From: Ephemerocybe angulata
Lineage: Eukaryota; Basidiomycota; Agaricomycetes; Agaricales; Psathyrellaceae
Assembly (NCBI GenBank): GCA_013368325.1
Contig: JAACJK010000064.1
Span: 124,001 to 188,000 of the forward strand
Length of the DNA: 64,000 nucleotides
Direction: 5' to 3'
Both the position numbers and the translations under genes were made by a program. This document shows positions 1 through 12,552 of the stretch, piece after piece; within the stretch, counting starts at the first letter, position 1, and each line of letters starts with the position of its first letter. Under the pieces are notes generated by a model. The model had not been told where the DNA came from, did no database searches, and saw only the letters and a list, made by a program, of their open reading frames with translations.

Positions 1-1055
1 TTTCTACATAAGGTTGTACCATAGTCAGTCTCAGCCGTGGCGAACTACAGATAACGCACATGACGGTTCCAGACGAACTGGAATGGATTGTTTAGGAGCC
101 GAAGAGAAGCTTCGCGGTAGTAGGCTGCCCATCGCTGGAAGCCCGCTCCCTGCACCCAGCTTGGCACGTATCTCAGGAAGGGGAGCGTCTCGACGAGGAA
201 TTTGCCTGGGACGCCTGCGGCCTTGAAGGCATCTCCAATCAAGAGAGCGTCGCTGATAAATGGGTCGTGGACGGACTTGACGTCTACCCCGTAGAGGATT
301 GCAATCCCAAGTCCGGCAATTGCGCTTAGTAGGGGAAGGTTCAAGACGAGCGCTGGCATCAGATGTACTACTACGTATTAGAGGTGGAGCAGCATGAAAT
401 GAAAGCTTACTTTCTTGAGGCTTCGGAAAGATCTTCTCCTTCCGAAAGTGCTACCAAAAAGCGCTCGGTGTATTTCTTGAGCTTGGGGTGATACTTTGGC
501 AGGACATTCGAGTCGAAATGCTGATGGAAGGCTTTGCGATGCTTTCTCCAGGATGCCCCGTAGTCAAGGATGGCAAAGAAGTGTTTGAATTGAAGGCTGC
601 TCAAGTGAGATGGTGTACTGTCGTAGACAGAGAAAGAACATACAGGTCGTTGAGCATCACGGAATACGGCTTGCCAGAGTAGATGGTAGCCTGCTTTTCG
701 AACAAATCTTTGACCCTCCTCTCGGACGAAAGGATGAGCATAGGCCGCCCAAAAATCTTGAGAAACATGATATCTCCTGGGAACATTAAGAGCGTCAACA
801 CCCAGACTTTGACTCTCAGTAGTGTCTGGAGTCATGATACCAACCATACTGCCTCGATAGCTTCTCGTATCCCTCCCATGGACGCTCAAGAGGAACATCG
901 AGGACGTTGTTGATAAGAGGGTAGCCCTTCGGTCCTGGAGGGTATGGAAGACCAGAGCTGTTGCTTCCATCCCACCAGCGATACAAAATGCGCAGAGCTA
1001 GCGCTGTAAACGCAGTTCCAGCGATTAGGGATGCACTAGGCACTTCTGGCGCCAT
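1..1055 (-). CDS. Cytochrome P450 monooxygenase, 5' part only (runs off left edge)
   Basis: Microsomal fungal P450 of the OrdA-like kind, a heme monooxygenase of the ER membrane; its substrate cannot be told. The ATG at 1055 opens a hydrophobic anchor (residues about 8-27) followed by the proline-rich hinge GLPYPPGPKGYPLINN, the usual P450 N-terminus. Exons read at about 1055-845 (donor after the Tyr codon of SRQYG), 801-655 (GDIMFLKIFGRP...), 600-420 (helix C WRKHRKAFHQHFD, with W and R for the heme propionates) and 340 to the edge (YGVDVKSVHDPFISDA...PSWVQGAGFQRW). The I-helix, ExxR and cysteine loop lie outside the window, so whether it is intact is unknown. It is a diverged relative of the two P450s at 44.4-51.1 kb, with the same intron after the hinge exon. 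It is divergent from the NACHT gene. Confidence 0.9.
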
Positions 1056-1477
1056 TGAAGCTCGTACGAGGGAGATGCAATGACTCTGATTGGTCAGGAC
1101 GCCTTCAAGTGGATGGTGCTGGGATGAAGTAGCAGGACCGCCATTCTAAGCCTCTATCGTCTTAGCGCTTCTGAGCGGAGTCTGAGCGGCCCTTGTACCT
1201 CTCGATACTCAATCGGTCAGATGATAAGGCCCGTCGCTCTGTTTGGGGACTCCCAGTACCTCGATTCACGCCGGTGGCGGACCCTATGCTGGAACGTTGC
1301 TGGCAACTGACCACGGGTCGCCGGTCATCTGCTCTCGTTGACCATCCGCATATCACCTATGCACCTTGGCCTTTGGATGATAATATTTGGGCGCCTAAAT
1401 CTGTTTGGGTTCGTTTGATGCCACGGTTCTGATGGGTGCGCTCGATTCAGCTTGCACACCTTCCTCCATCCCGGAAA
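1056..1477. promoter_or_regulatory. Divergent intergenic region between P450 and NACHT gene
   Basis: These 422 bases separate two divergently transcribed genes and must hold both promoters. On the minus strand a CCAAT box (GACCAATCAGAG, core at 1089-1093) lies about 35 bases upstream of the P450 ATG. No clear TATA box is visible for either gene. An open frame runs upstream of 1478 from an in-frame GTG at 1436, but ATG 1478 is the first ATG. Confidence 0.4.
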
Positions 1478-3903
1478 ATGACTTCTCGCCCCAGCCCACA
1501 GAATGTCTCCCGTGAGGCAGGTATCGCGCCCACTGTACCACCAAAACCGGCTCTTCCCCATCCTTCTCCTTATAGCTTTCAGCGTTTGACTGCCAGTTTA
1601 TCCAGCATTTTCTACGCCACACCGAGCACCACACAAGATGGGCCTTCACAACCTACAGCAGCTCAGAGACTCGAAGCCATCGCAGGCGGGAGTAGCTCGA
1701 GACAACCCTCTCAGCAAGGCTCCACCTTCTTTCCTCAGGCCAACAACTTCCATCTCGAGAACTTCGTGTACAACGAGGCCCCGGCGAACCCTGGGTCAAC
1801 CACTTCAATGCAATGGGACCGAGGCTGGGAACAGTTGATAAGTCATACCGCGCCCAACGCGCTCTACAACTCCAAGGCACGGTATGACCCGCCCAAGTGC
1901 GACGAGGACACCAGGGTTGAGGTCATCAGGGAGGTGATGGACTGGATGACGGATCGCGAAACAGCGTCAACCAGGCTGCTATGCATGACGGGCGCTGCAG
2001 GTGCAGGCAAGTCTGCATTGCAGCAGACGATAGCCGAGCGCTGTGTAGCAGACGGGATTCTGGCTTCGACGTTCTTCTTTTGGAAGGCGGACAATACACG
2101 CAACAACGTCTCGGGGGTTGTCGCAACCATTGCGTACCAGCTCGGGCTCAAGCACATTGGGGTGCGGAGGCTTATTGGAGCAGCGATGTGTCAGGACCCG
2201 CTCATCTTTGACCAATCTCTCATTACCCAGATGGAAACCCTCATCGTGGGGCCTGTTAAAATCTTCAGAGCAACGAACGGAGAACAGGCTGCACGGGAAC
2301 TTCCATACGCAATGTTCATCGATGGGCTCGACGAATGCGAGGATGTCGACCAGCAGGAAGCCCTGCTTGACGCAATCAAGGAATCTTTCCTGGACAACAA
2401 TCAAACCTATTTCCGCATCTTCATTTCCAGTCGACCCGAATGGGCTATCCGCACGGCACTCGAGGGTCCCCTCGCCACACAGCACTACCATATTCCCCTT
2501 AGCGACAGGTACGATGCAACCGCAGACATTCGCCGCTATCTGTGGAGAAGGCTGCGCGAAATCGGCTTGCGCAGTGGGGATCCACGTGCACGAAAGGACT
2601 GGCCTGTCGAGGAGGACGTTGAGTTCCTAGTCAAAGCGGCTTCCGGACAATTCATCTATGCCGCCATTGTCATCAAGTACATATCGGAGCGCCGAACCTC
2701 CCCCTTCGACAGGCTTCGCGTTATCCTAACGTGGCGACCTGCCCCAGAGCAGCGCGCTGCACCCTTCGCCATGCTCGATTTACTCTATACAAACATTCTA
2801 TCGGTGGCGAAGAGTGCATACGAAGACGTCGACACCAACAATCCCGAAGACTTTCTTCCGCTCCTGTTGGCGTATCAAGGTGGAAGAAAGGTCGGGTTGC
2901 CGCAGGACTTGGACATGTGTGACTCGATCCTTGGGTACCCGAGGAAAACGCATGAACTGGTTATGTCTGACTTGAGGTCCGTGACCCACGTATCCGCAGG
3001 GCAACTACAGCTTTATCACAAATCGTTGGTCGACTTTCTGGACAGCAAGCTGAGGGCTCGGACGCTGTATGTCTCCACAGTCGAGCTCTACGCGTTCGTT
3101 GTTCGCCGAATCTTGCTCAACATCTCCGGATACGATGAAAAGAGGTACAATGGTGCGAATACATGTCGCTTTTCACTTGGCCATTTCTAATGTGTTTCCA
3201 GACAGGAACTCGTGGGACCTTGTGTCTGACTTGCTGGACGTTCTCGACCCTTGGAACTTGGATCTCAAACCATTGATCAACGAGGCTGGGCCGTTCATAT
3301 ACCCCATTCTTCATGAATTTACCCGAAGGGGTGGGTGGGATAGGGTGGAAGAGTACGGACGTTTTCTGCGGATTGGAACAAGAAGCGAAGTAGAGGAAAC
3401 ATATTCCCTCAATCTGTGCAAAACGATTGGATCATGGATCTTTGAGCAGGTGTTCCCCGCTCTTGAACAGGTACATCAGCCTTCCATATTCCATGTCCAG
3501 TCTCCGCACACGACCACTCATTAAATGCCCGTAGAAACAGGAGCTACTAACGTCAGACCTAGAGGTTGCTATCGCTGTTCAGCAATGGCAATACTCGGTA
3601 TGTGTTCGTGTTCGAGATACTTCGGTATGTTGCTCTGTGTTTTTGGTCCATATTCAGACCCACGACTCACTCTAGTATTCCCCCCTGTGTTTAATCCTAT
3701 AGACCTGTGACTGTTCCAAGTTCTGCAAGCTGAAAGGGATTGTCCAGCCACCAGGATCTACCTACGATGCAAACTGGTGGGGGAATTTCGAAAAGGCGAG
3801 AGAGGGGCTGAAGACATCGCACAAGCCTACTTGTGCGAGTCTGATGAGGAATGCAGGGGCGCACTCCGGAAAGCAAATCAGAATTACCAGGAGACGTCTG
3901 TAG
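1478..3903 (+). CDS. NACHT-domain NTPase (fungal STAND/NLR-like)
   Basis: Signal-transducing P-loop NTPase of the NACHT class. In mushrooms such proteins form large families thought to act in non-self recognition; no ligand can be inferred. From ATG 1478 the Walker A motif GAAGAGKS is at residues about 172-179 and Walker B (MFIDGLDECED) at about 279-289. Sensor-type ISSRPEW and the winged-helix-like HKSLVDFLDS follow. The first 170 residues are Ser/Pro-rich and contain NNFHLENFVYNE, resembling the segment before NACHT in NWD2-like proteins. Intron 3145-3205 (61 bases) fits the frame exactly. Exon 3206-3470 follows, then one or more short exons at about 3554-3625 whose borders I cannot fix. 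The last exon, 3703-3903, encodes a Cys-rich TCDCSKFCKLKG tail ending at TAG 3901. No WD40, ankyrin or TPR repeats follow, so the sensor region is short. Confidence 0.8.
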
Positions 3904-4270
3904 TAGTCTCTTCCCCAAACTTGCACCAAGTTTGCTTTAAGCATAATCTGAATATACCAATCATGTCCCAGTGTCCGCTGGTTGCAAATCGACGCCTAGG
4001 ATATCCAATCTGATTCCAGTAGATTAAATATCGTTGTTATTCCCTAAGAACCATGACTCAGAAACCTCAGCCTTTTAGGAACTGAGTCGATAGTTATTTC
4101 CTAGAGGCTTTCGTATGAACTGTGACAAGAGGAGGAGAACAAGGAGCAAAGCGTTCCAGCACTTTCCAAAGGCGGTGCAACTGCTGACTCAGCTGTTGGC
4201 TTGGACTCAGACTGCGCATGGGTCGTGGGCAGCTTAACAAGAACCACCACAAGCTTATTAGTACCACAAC
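3904..4270. other. Intergenic region, no gene seen
   Basis: This is the 3' flank of the NACHT gene and distal 5' flank of the membrane-protein gene. Only short interrupted frames are present and nothing resembles a known family. Confidence 0.5.
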
Positions 4271-4319
4271 CCAATCGACTTAACTTGTGAGACTACTTCT
4301 ACTCTCAAAAGCAGTATAT
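4271..4319 (+). promoter_or_regulatory. CCAAT box and TATA-like element of the small membrane-protein gene
   Basis: A CCAAT pentamer at 4271-4275 and a TATAT core at 4315-4319 lie about 90 and 45 bases upstream of ATG 4362. The spacing fits a compact fungal core promoter. The assignment is inferred from position and motif only. Confidence 0.4.
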
Positions 4320-4361
4320 CTAACAAACGAAGATACCCTCGTTTACTAGTCAAAGCACTCG

Positions 4362-5276
4362 ATGAGAATCTCTGCTGCGGTCGCCGCAATCGCGGCTAGT
4401 GCTGCGTTTGGTGAGTCCAAGCCATGAACTTGAACTCTTTTGCGTGTCGTAACTGACTCTGGTTATTCAGTTTCGGCGAGCCCTTTGAGGGTTATAGTCC
4501 TTTCTAATGCTGTCCAGAATGCCGAACCTGCCCCTTTCATCAACATGCGCTTGGGCCATGCTGCCTCTCCCATTAACAACCCCAACCTCGCCATCATGAC
4601 CCCAGGTCAAGGAGCGCCGGCCGCTCCTATGCACCGCAGGCCCTGTGGAGGAGCCCGATTCCGCCAGAAGGCCGTCGAGATTGCCAATAGCTTCAGGAAA
4701 GCTTTCGGCTTGCCCCTTATCCAGCCCGACCACCACCAAGGACCAGCCGGCCACGGTGCAATGACGATGGAGGTCATCTCTCCCGATGGCAAGACCACCT
4801 TCGTGAAGCTCGGAAAGCACAACCCTGGCGAGCCCTGGACCGGGTTCACCAAGGGTGGCGACCGAGTTCAGATGAACGCTCCTCTTCCTCCTCCCCCCGG
4901 CTACCCGCCCCACCCTCGCCCCCACCACCACCACGGCCCAGCCCACCACTCGAAGGGCGCTGAGGTTCCTTTCTCCACCCGCCTTGAAGGTGCCATCATG
5001 TCCCTTGGACCCTGGGAGGGCAGAGCAGTCGCCTTCGTCATTGGCGCCGGAATCGGTGTCCTCATCCGCATGTTGTACGTCCTCGCCGTCGTCGTCTTCC
5101 GCAGCTTCTCCGGCGAGAAGGAATACTCCTCTGTCGCCGATCATGATGAGGACGAGGAAGACGACGAGCCCGCCCGCCGCGGAACTCCCCTCAGTGCTCC
5201 CCCGGGCTACGTCTACCCCGTCGACGAGAAGGTCGAATACGCCGAGGAGGCGCCCAAGGCGCAGGCCACTAATTAG
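4362..5276 (+). CDS. Secretory-pathway single-pass membrane protein, function unknown
   Basis: 284 residues in two exons, 4362-4410 and 4471-5276. The 60-base intron splits the signal peptide (GTGAGT donor; the split Val codon fits exactly). Residues 1-20 form a signal peptide rich in Ala. A middle region has RRPCGGARFRQKAVEIANSF, resembling a conserved block of uncharacterised Agaricomycete proteins. A Pro/His-rich linker (about 150-178) follows, then LGPWEGRAVAFVIGAGIG leading into one membrane segment (about 202-226). The acidic tail (DEDEEDDEPARR) would face the cytosol. The block around WEGRAVAFV also recurs in mushroom genomes as I remember them, but no function is known to me. It has no catalytic motif. 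The context suggests no partner. Confidence 0.85.
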
Positions 5277-8200
5277 GTATTCTTTTGGAGTTGTTGGACT
5301 GAAGTGTGCAGTTTTTTGCCTTCCTGCATTTGGACTGGATGTGTTCACTTCTGGTCATTTTGTAGGTATCGTATGCTCAAGGACTTTTAATCAGATTTGT
5401 TGTTGTAGGGTGAAGATAAGGGCAGCAGTTGTGTCCTTTGGACCCTGTAGGTCCGGGTGGATCCTGTGAAGCTTGTGTGCGTTTGACAGCGTCTGGTCTA
5501 TGACCCACGCGACGGGGGATCGCCGCGATCTGCGCCATTGGTCTGATGACAGGTAAGTACGAAGGTTAGTCCAAAGCTCCAAGCTTCCTTGCCTCCTCCG
5601 TTGTGCCTTACCTTCACGCATGGGTGGGCGGTGATACGACAACGATCGAGGGAGTCGTGCGCATTCGGAAGGCCGCCAGGGTCTGCGAAGCGTAGCTTCG
5701 CATCGCTCATCAACAAATTGGATGATGAAGGAATCCCTGGGTATCAGACTGACGAGAATGATACAGCCGTGGGGTGTGCTGAACCCGAACGGCGAGACGA
5801 CTAATAATACACATGCCTTGCAATGTAAGTCCTACTACGTATACAGGCAGGAATATCTCTGAGAAGGTATAATTAGGTGCAAATTGCGACCCTGCCGCCG
5901 GGTGTCCCAACTCGCAAGGCCCTATTTAATGGAAATCGTTCGGCTACTCGGCGCTTAGTAGCACGATCGTCTTAGGCACCGCCAATCCCCCTTCGAGATC
6001 GCGTAAAGTTATTTTCATTCCGTGGTAGTTTGGTGTATGGCATTGAACTGCGTACTTTCTCTCCCAAAGTTACCAGATCCGCTTCGGCTTTCTTTGGGCG
6101 CCTATTCAGAGAGCCGAATTCCTGACTTTGACTCTGCTTCGACTCGATGCACAACTCGAGATAACCTGGCTTTCTTCCCTTGGTTCGTCTGCTCTTGGCG
6201 AACCGCCTTCAAGCTTCAACTTGGATTGGAGCGGTGGCTTTCCGCGGGTAATCGAGGACCGCTCTGGATGGCGCCGGCACAATGCGACATCGATGCGACA
6301 TATCGCAGCGATACCATTCAAAAGGTTTACGAACCTCAAGAACTTCTTATTCTTACGCCGCCAGATAGAAGAGATAAATCGCCCCAACGTGTACGTTGAA
6401 CGACGGAATGACGAGGTGGCTGAAGATAGCGAGGCAGACTTTCGCCCGAAACACGGCACGTCTACCAATCGGCCAGGTACGTGGGCCATGTCTCCCCGAA
6501 GACGCGACATCAGGAACACCAGAAGCCAGAGAAGCTGGGATAGTGAGTCTACGATCGGTGGGCGATAGAATCAACTGCTGCGATGACATGAAGCGCAAGT
6601 CCACGCCGCAACCGGATTCATTCTCGATTCTCCCAAGCAGGTAGCAAGGTCAGGCCCCGCAGCTATTTCAATTCTCTTTTGGCAGGCTCGTTTTCAGATC
6701 AAGAACAAGACAGTGTCAGAGAAGACTAGATTGAGCGCCGCGGGAGTGAGCGAAGCTACCTGAGTATAGCTCATCTTGCCCCCTCGTACGGATTAAGCAA
6801 GGCCAAACCTAAACCACGGAGCCACTGCAGGCCTTGTTGCTTGCAACCGTTATTTAGGTTCTGTTTGCCTGATTTGGGACGATGTTGGATGTCAGAGGCA
6901 TGCTCTTGAATTAGGAGAGAGAAGGCGTGATAGGTCCACCGAAGAAGGTCGACTCCGGGTCGTTGGCCTACTTTTCGATGAAGAAGATATGTTGCGAAGC
7001 GTTGAACAATCACTGGGAGGGTACGCAGATTCTAGCCCAATTGCGTGAGGGTCGACGAACCGACTGACGAGCTTGGGTCGTCTTGGTTGGAGCTTCACCG
7101 CAAGCCAGCGAAGATGGATCGATGTCTAAGATAGTAGATCGAGACGGTTGGGAGGGCATGAGCGTTGTTCTGTGAGCTTAAAGAGGGTTGGGATCATGCC
7201 TGCACAATATTGATGCGATTGACGCCCGACTCGGCGGATGCCGACTTCATTTATTGTCATCAAGGCCTGACTCGCGACATGGGCAGCACGAACTGTAAAC
7301 CACAACGTTTCTGTTCATATGACTACCGCAACTAGGGTCAGTGGCATACTTACCATGGTCCGGAGGATGATTCGGACTCGATATCAAACGTTTATCAGAG
7401 AGCCGCCCATCGACATCGCTTTGTCTTGCGAAGGAACCCCAGAATGCAGAGCAGCCTCAGGTATTTATCGAACCCGAAATCAATATCTACAGGATTTATA
7501 CACTCCCCTAAAGGTAGAAAGCGATGACTCTGCACAACAGCATTCAACGAGCTCCGGATCCCATTCAGTCGGCTCTGGTGCAGTGCCAGGAACCTTTGGG
7601 CGCTAATCATTCCTGTGTATGTTTGTGTGCGTTCGAAGCCCTATTGTAGGGTGAATCCCTCAGATTCACCCCATTTCTTGCATCTTTAGACGCTCAAGTC
7701 ACCAGTCAGACCTTTGTGCCCATTCCCGACGGACAATATGTAAGCCCCGTTATTTATCGCTGACATTTCTCTCGTTCCTTGACTTGAACACAACCCCGGA
7801 TTGGCCTTTTGATTCCGCAATGCCGCCGGGGTGCGGCTTGAATGCCTTACTGATGACTCACGGACGAGCGAACCACTGGCTCGCCATATCTCGCAGACAG
7901 GCTTCTCTGCCATGTTATCGATCGACGATGATCCTTGCGTTCGCGCCCGGTCCCAGGTGCCATCAACGAGAACGCGCAGCATGGATCGATGAGAAATCCG
8001 ACTCTTCCTGGTGCATGGATATTTCGCATTCGTCACCAGCCGCTAGCTTTTGCCGGCGTTTTACCAATTCTCCAGAGACTGCGCTCTAAGGGCGACCGGA
8101 ATCCGGATATCTAGAGTGCCCAGTGCATCCGGCCGCGCACAAGAGCGTTTGCGAGTTCAAGAGGTCATCACGCGATTCTTGTCGCATTGTGCTATCAGAA

Positions 8201-11200
8201 GCTTGCCATCTTATCGACAACGTCAGAAAGGACGTAGCTCAAAGGGCGAGCTCTGGCCCCGAGCGATGCAACGTGTACGGATGCCCTCCCTACTAGACCT
8301 TTCCTCCACAAAGCTCGCCATGAGAGTCTGCTGGGGCTTATTATAATATAACGGAATAGACTAACCACATGGTAGAAATGTCTCTTTCAAAGTGATAGTG
8401 ATACTCTGTTACTTCATCCCCCTTCACCTCCTTCACAAACAAGCTAAGAATACGCCCCGCGAAAGAATCTGAAGTTGCTTATTTCCCCTCACTGAAAGCA
8501 ATTATCGATATCATTGCGCCGACCGCTTCGGGGAAACGATGGATCAGTCCTTTCTTCGGATTTATTAGCTTCGATACGCAAGGACGAACACCATTTCTAC
8601 GATGATCATACAGGAAGTGTGCTCAATTAAGTAATCGAGAACCCTAGTTCTCTCCTTCCTGTTGAGGATGCTGTTCAGTTATTTCAGGAGCAGGTAAGCC
8701 TCTAATTAGCAGGCCAACTCTCGTCACCTATCAGCTAATGTTCGCTCTATGAGCTCTCTTTCCTACCTATGTTTAGCGACGTCAAAAACCGTACCTCTCA
8801 CTCCACGAGCGAAGCACGTCGTGGCAGAGCGATCGTTGCCTAGCCGAGTTGAACCAAGCTCATCTCCTCCCAAAAGATTTTAAACAACGGCGCACACCTG
8901 CCTAATCCGCACAGAATCCCCGAAGAACGATGTCTTGTTCATATCCGTGTGTGCTCCAAACATACCAAATAGGTATCTTCTATTGACGCTGTCCCAGCGC
9001 GCTTTTGGCGGAAGGCACCCATCCTAAAGTCTCGGTGCGCTCTCGCCTTTTGGGGAAACAAAAGGAATGGATGCTGTTTGGATTCTTTGGCCCGGCATTC
9101 GCTGAGTTGAAGGGCTGGATCTCATTTGCGTGTCCGTTGGATGCCCCTGCCATCATGTCGTAGACGTGGTGCTGTGCGGAAGATGAGCGAACGAACATCA
9201 TCTCGGCGCAGAGTAGGCCTGCCTGCGCACGTCGATCTCCCGCGACGGCTGAGGACTTTCCGGTGTGTGTAGTTTGAACAGGCTCCTCTTTCCATGGGTG
9301 CCTGGGCTATTTGTGAACCTTACTCACATTAAATCCTATTGTGACGATTCTATGATGCTCCTGGTAGAGGGTAATTATGACCGCCACATAACACTTCAGC
9401 CTTTACTCGAACAGGACAGCTTCGTGACCTAGGTCAACGCTCCAGAAACTCCAGAAACAACTACAACGGCCGAAAGAACTAGTGCCCACTGCAAATTTCA
9501 CTGCCATCCCTTTTCTATCAAGAACGTGTAAAGGCCAGGCTGCGCTGACGACACAGCCTAGGGACAAGCAGGGTGTGGCTTGGAGCGCTTCCGATCCTAC
9601 ACATACCCTCGTAAAATCTCGGAAACGGCTACTAACCAAATAACCAGGGCTTACAGCTGAATCCTATGCACCATGCACAGGGCCCTTCCCTGACCGCGAG
9701 GATGCCCCGTTCCGGAGTCCGAAGCCCTGTCCAGCCCTCGACCCTCCGAGAATTTCTTCGAAACGGCTGGTATCAACCCGCGTCCTCTCGTCATCGACAT
9801 CTGCGGAAGGTGCATCCTCGCACAGAGGAGCCTCTGCGCCTGGAGCCGCTCCTGCTTCTTGGAGTTCCGACCAGTACTGTCGATCCCAGCCCATACCTCT
9901 GGCGTCGTTCCCTCATTGCCCTTCCGCGTGCGCTTCCGAGCTCCGCGCTTCCCATGCCCATGCCACTGCGAGACTTCCGCTGGGCTTATACAAGGCTATC
10001 GGGTGTTCGGGTTCTTGATGCTGCCTGGTGGCTTGAGCCTTGGAAGGGAGGCTCCGAGCCTCCCCAAGGTATTTTATTGGGGCCTTTTTTGCCTTATTTT
10101 CTCCGGTATTTATGGAATGATTTTCCTCGAGGTCGGGTTCTTGATGCTTGATGTCGTCGGAGGTACGTGGACTACGCACTCGCCACATTTAATTTTGCTG
10201 ATAGTTCCCTTCCGTCGGGGACTAAGATACATACGGGAACTTGGAAAACTTCGGGACACATATGCTCGTATGATGTCGCGTATGCACCCCCGTCTTCGCG
10301 TTGGCTTGCTGACGACGAGTTCAGGAAGGACTCTGGCAACGCGAGCCCTCTACCCTACCCTGCGTACCGGAACTACCTGAGTAGCTCAAGCTCAGCCTCA
10401 TGTATGATCTTGCTTCATGCTTCATCATGTCGCAAAACAGGAGCTCAGCACGGTAAACTGCGTGGCAGGCACTTCTGAGGCTTGAGCTTGTTCAAACCCG
10501 ATCTACCTTCATGCAACTGCATCATCTGCGCAGACGAAACAACCCCGCGAGCTCTCGTCCGGCAACTAATACTTTACGGGCGCCTGCGCACGAGGCATAC
10601 GGTGCACGGTAGCACATACCGGATCCTCCTCCGAGTCGCTGCCTGATCGCTCCTAAGAGCCTAACCTACACCTAGGCGACCGCGACTGACCACCCTGCAC
10701 ATACCCACCTGGCGCCTCCCCCCAGAAAACCTGGGGTGATGTCCAATTTCAAATTCCAAAGCGCACGAGCCGCGTCCCAGCAATCCGGATGCGCAATACC
10801 TTTCTCCGTCTCCGACGGTTTGTAGTATCACTAGAACAACGTATTGACTACCGAAACTATAGCAATGTGACCTATACTCGTGAATACAAGGTATCACGCT
10901 CATGATCAAGCAGGATTCCGAGTCAAGGACGCCCGGCATCCCAAGTCCCTACTACCAGCCTCGAGGCTCGCGCTCAGCTTCGCCCCAGAAGGCACCCTCA
11001 GGGGGCCAACCCAAGGTCCAAGCCGGTTAAAAGGAACCTGACCTGACCATCGAACGATGTGGCGCGCGTGCAATGGCAAGGCAATTATACGGACCTACGA
11101 CCTTATGATCCTCTCCAAATGATACCCGACTCCCCACGCCTCCTTCAAACCTTACAACCCTATCCAAAAAAAGGCGCTTCCAACCTTGGTCCTTGGAGCC

Positions 11201-11990
11201 GAACCCGCAGTACCGCCCCGCCTTGGACTCCTAAGTGTTCAAACGTTCAAGCATAGCCTAAGTGCCATCCTGACTGATTAGAATAGAAACGGACACCACA
11301 TCGAACTTTACACAGAAATACTCGTTCCATACCCAAGAAGCCTTGCACCACACGGCTTTCCACAAGGCTGACGACATGATCTCCCTTCCTCATAATTAGA
11401 ACAGTCCTTCAGAAAGAACGAGCTCCTATGTAGGCCGAGCACACGACTATGCTTATTAAATATACCTACCTCCTCGTACATGTTTACCCGCCTGCATGCA
11501 AGTAGGGCTGAGGGCAGAAGGGCCCTAGCAATGGCCAGGAAATACCTCGGCCTATCTGAGTCCACCCACCCTGTTATGCATCCACCCATAAATAGGTAAG
11601 GAGCGCGCCGACGGCGGCCAAACTCTTATCGCTCGTTCGGAAACAGATGAGTACACCATCGTCATCGATCCGCTCATCGAAATGCGAATTGCAATTAGGC
11701 ATGTGTCATGCCCTCCAGCATCAGGCGCGCGCGTTACAGTAAGAAACCCGACCTCGTCGCTCGGCGCCTACATACATACCGCCCGCCAGATATTAATAGT
11801 GTGGCACCGCAGAGGTGCCTACAACCACAACCCGAAAGAAAGCAAGCTCGCAAAATAATGTTCAACAACGTTATAATTGTTCTCCTTCCACACTTTGTAT
11901 ATGTACAGCGCTCGTACGATTCGAATTTCATATTGTCTGTGTCCTCTAAAAACGTCTATGACAAGCCCTGGCTAACCAAGGCGGAGGGGG
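5277..11990. other. Gene-poor stretch; no gene supported
   Basis: The first 200 bases are the 3' flank of the membrane-protein gene. Beyond that there are only short frames on both strands, with no recognisable domain, no run of frames joined by plausible introns and no long repeat that I could find by eye. The best candidates are a frame at 7319-7606 (95 codons, ATG start) and an open stretch without ATG at about 9660-10018 in a GC-rich patch. Neither has family-like features. The stretch could hold decayed transposons or long noncoding transcripts. Confidence 0.45.
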
Positions 11991-12099
11991 TTGAAGGGGA
12001 GGGGAGTAATAAGTCGGAGGAAGGGTTGTTGTAAGTAAGTAAAGGCGAGGGGGGAGTATACTTTTGGCGCCGACGGGTGCCAATAATGATAATAAAGCG

Positions 12100-12440
12100 A
12101 TGGTATGCATATGCGATGGATGGATGTTGATGATGGTTGGTTGATTTGCGATGCAGAGGATGAGAAGGAAGAGGAGAGGGCAGGGACGAGAGGAAGAGGA
12201 AAGAGTGTGGTATACGACGCCGAGGCGATCGAGCAAGGTATATCAGAGCAAAAGCTGGAAAGGAAGGAGCAACATACAAGATTGATACAGAGCAGGACGA
12301 CGATGATGGTGATGATGATGATTGAACCCAAGGATGAAGAAAGAAAGGAGGAAGAAGGAGGAAGAAAGAAGCAAGTGATTATATTGTACACTTTTTTGTT
12401 TTGAAAGTAGGGAGGAAAGGAGGAAGAGACGAAAACATAA
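12100..12440 (+). repeat. Purine-rich low-complexity tract
   Basis: The plus strand is strongly G/A-biased over about 340 bases, with GATGATG and GGAGGAAGAA runs; the minus strand is a polypyrimidine tract. It lies just past the stop codon of the 12553-14956 gene and is probably its 3' untranslated region. Long hydrophobic minus-strand frames here come from CT-rich sequence and are not taken as genes. Confidence 0.5.
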
Positions 12441-12552
12441 AACCAAAACTACCAATACAAAACAAAGCAAAAAACTCCAAAAACAAAACCCAAAGACGAG
12501 AAAGCCGAGACGAAACGAAACCCCACAAGACGAAAGCGAAGGAGGGAGCAGC

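Noticed and set aside
1436..1477. In-frame extension of the NACHT gene upstream of ATG 1478
   Set aside because: The extension begins with GTG, not ATG, and adds no conserved residues.
4467..5348. Long minus-strand frame opposite the small membrane-protein gene
   Set aside because: It is a shadow of GC-rich coding sequence; the plus strand has signal peptide, intron and membrane segment.
9660..10380. Overlapping open frames in a GC-rich patch
   Set aside because: Up to about 170 codons but no family resemblance, no consistent start and equal openness in several frames.
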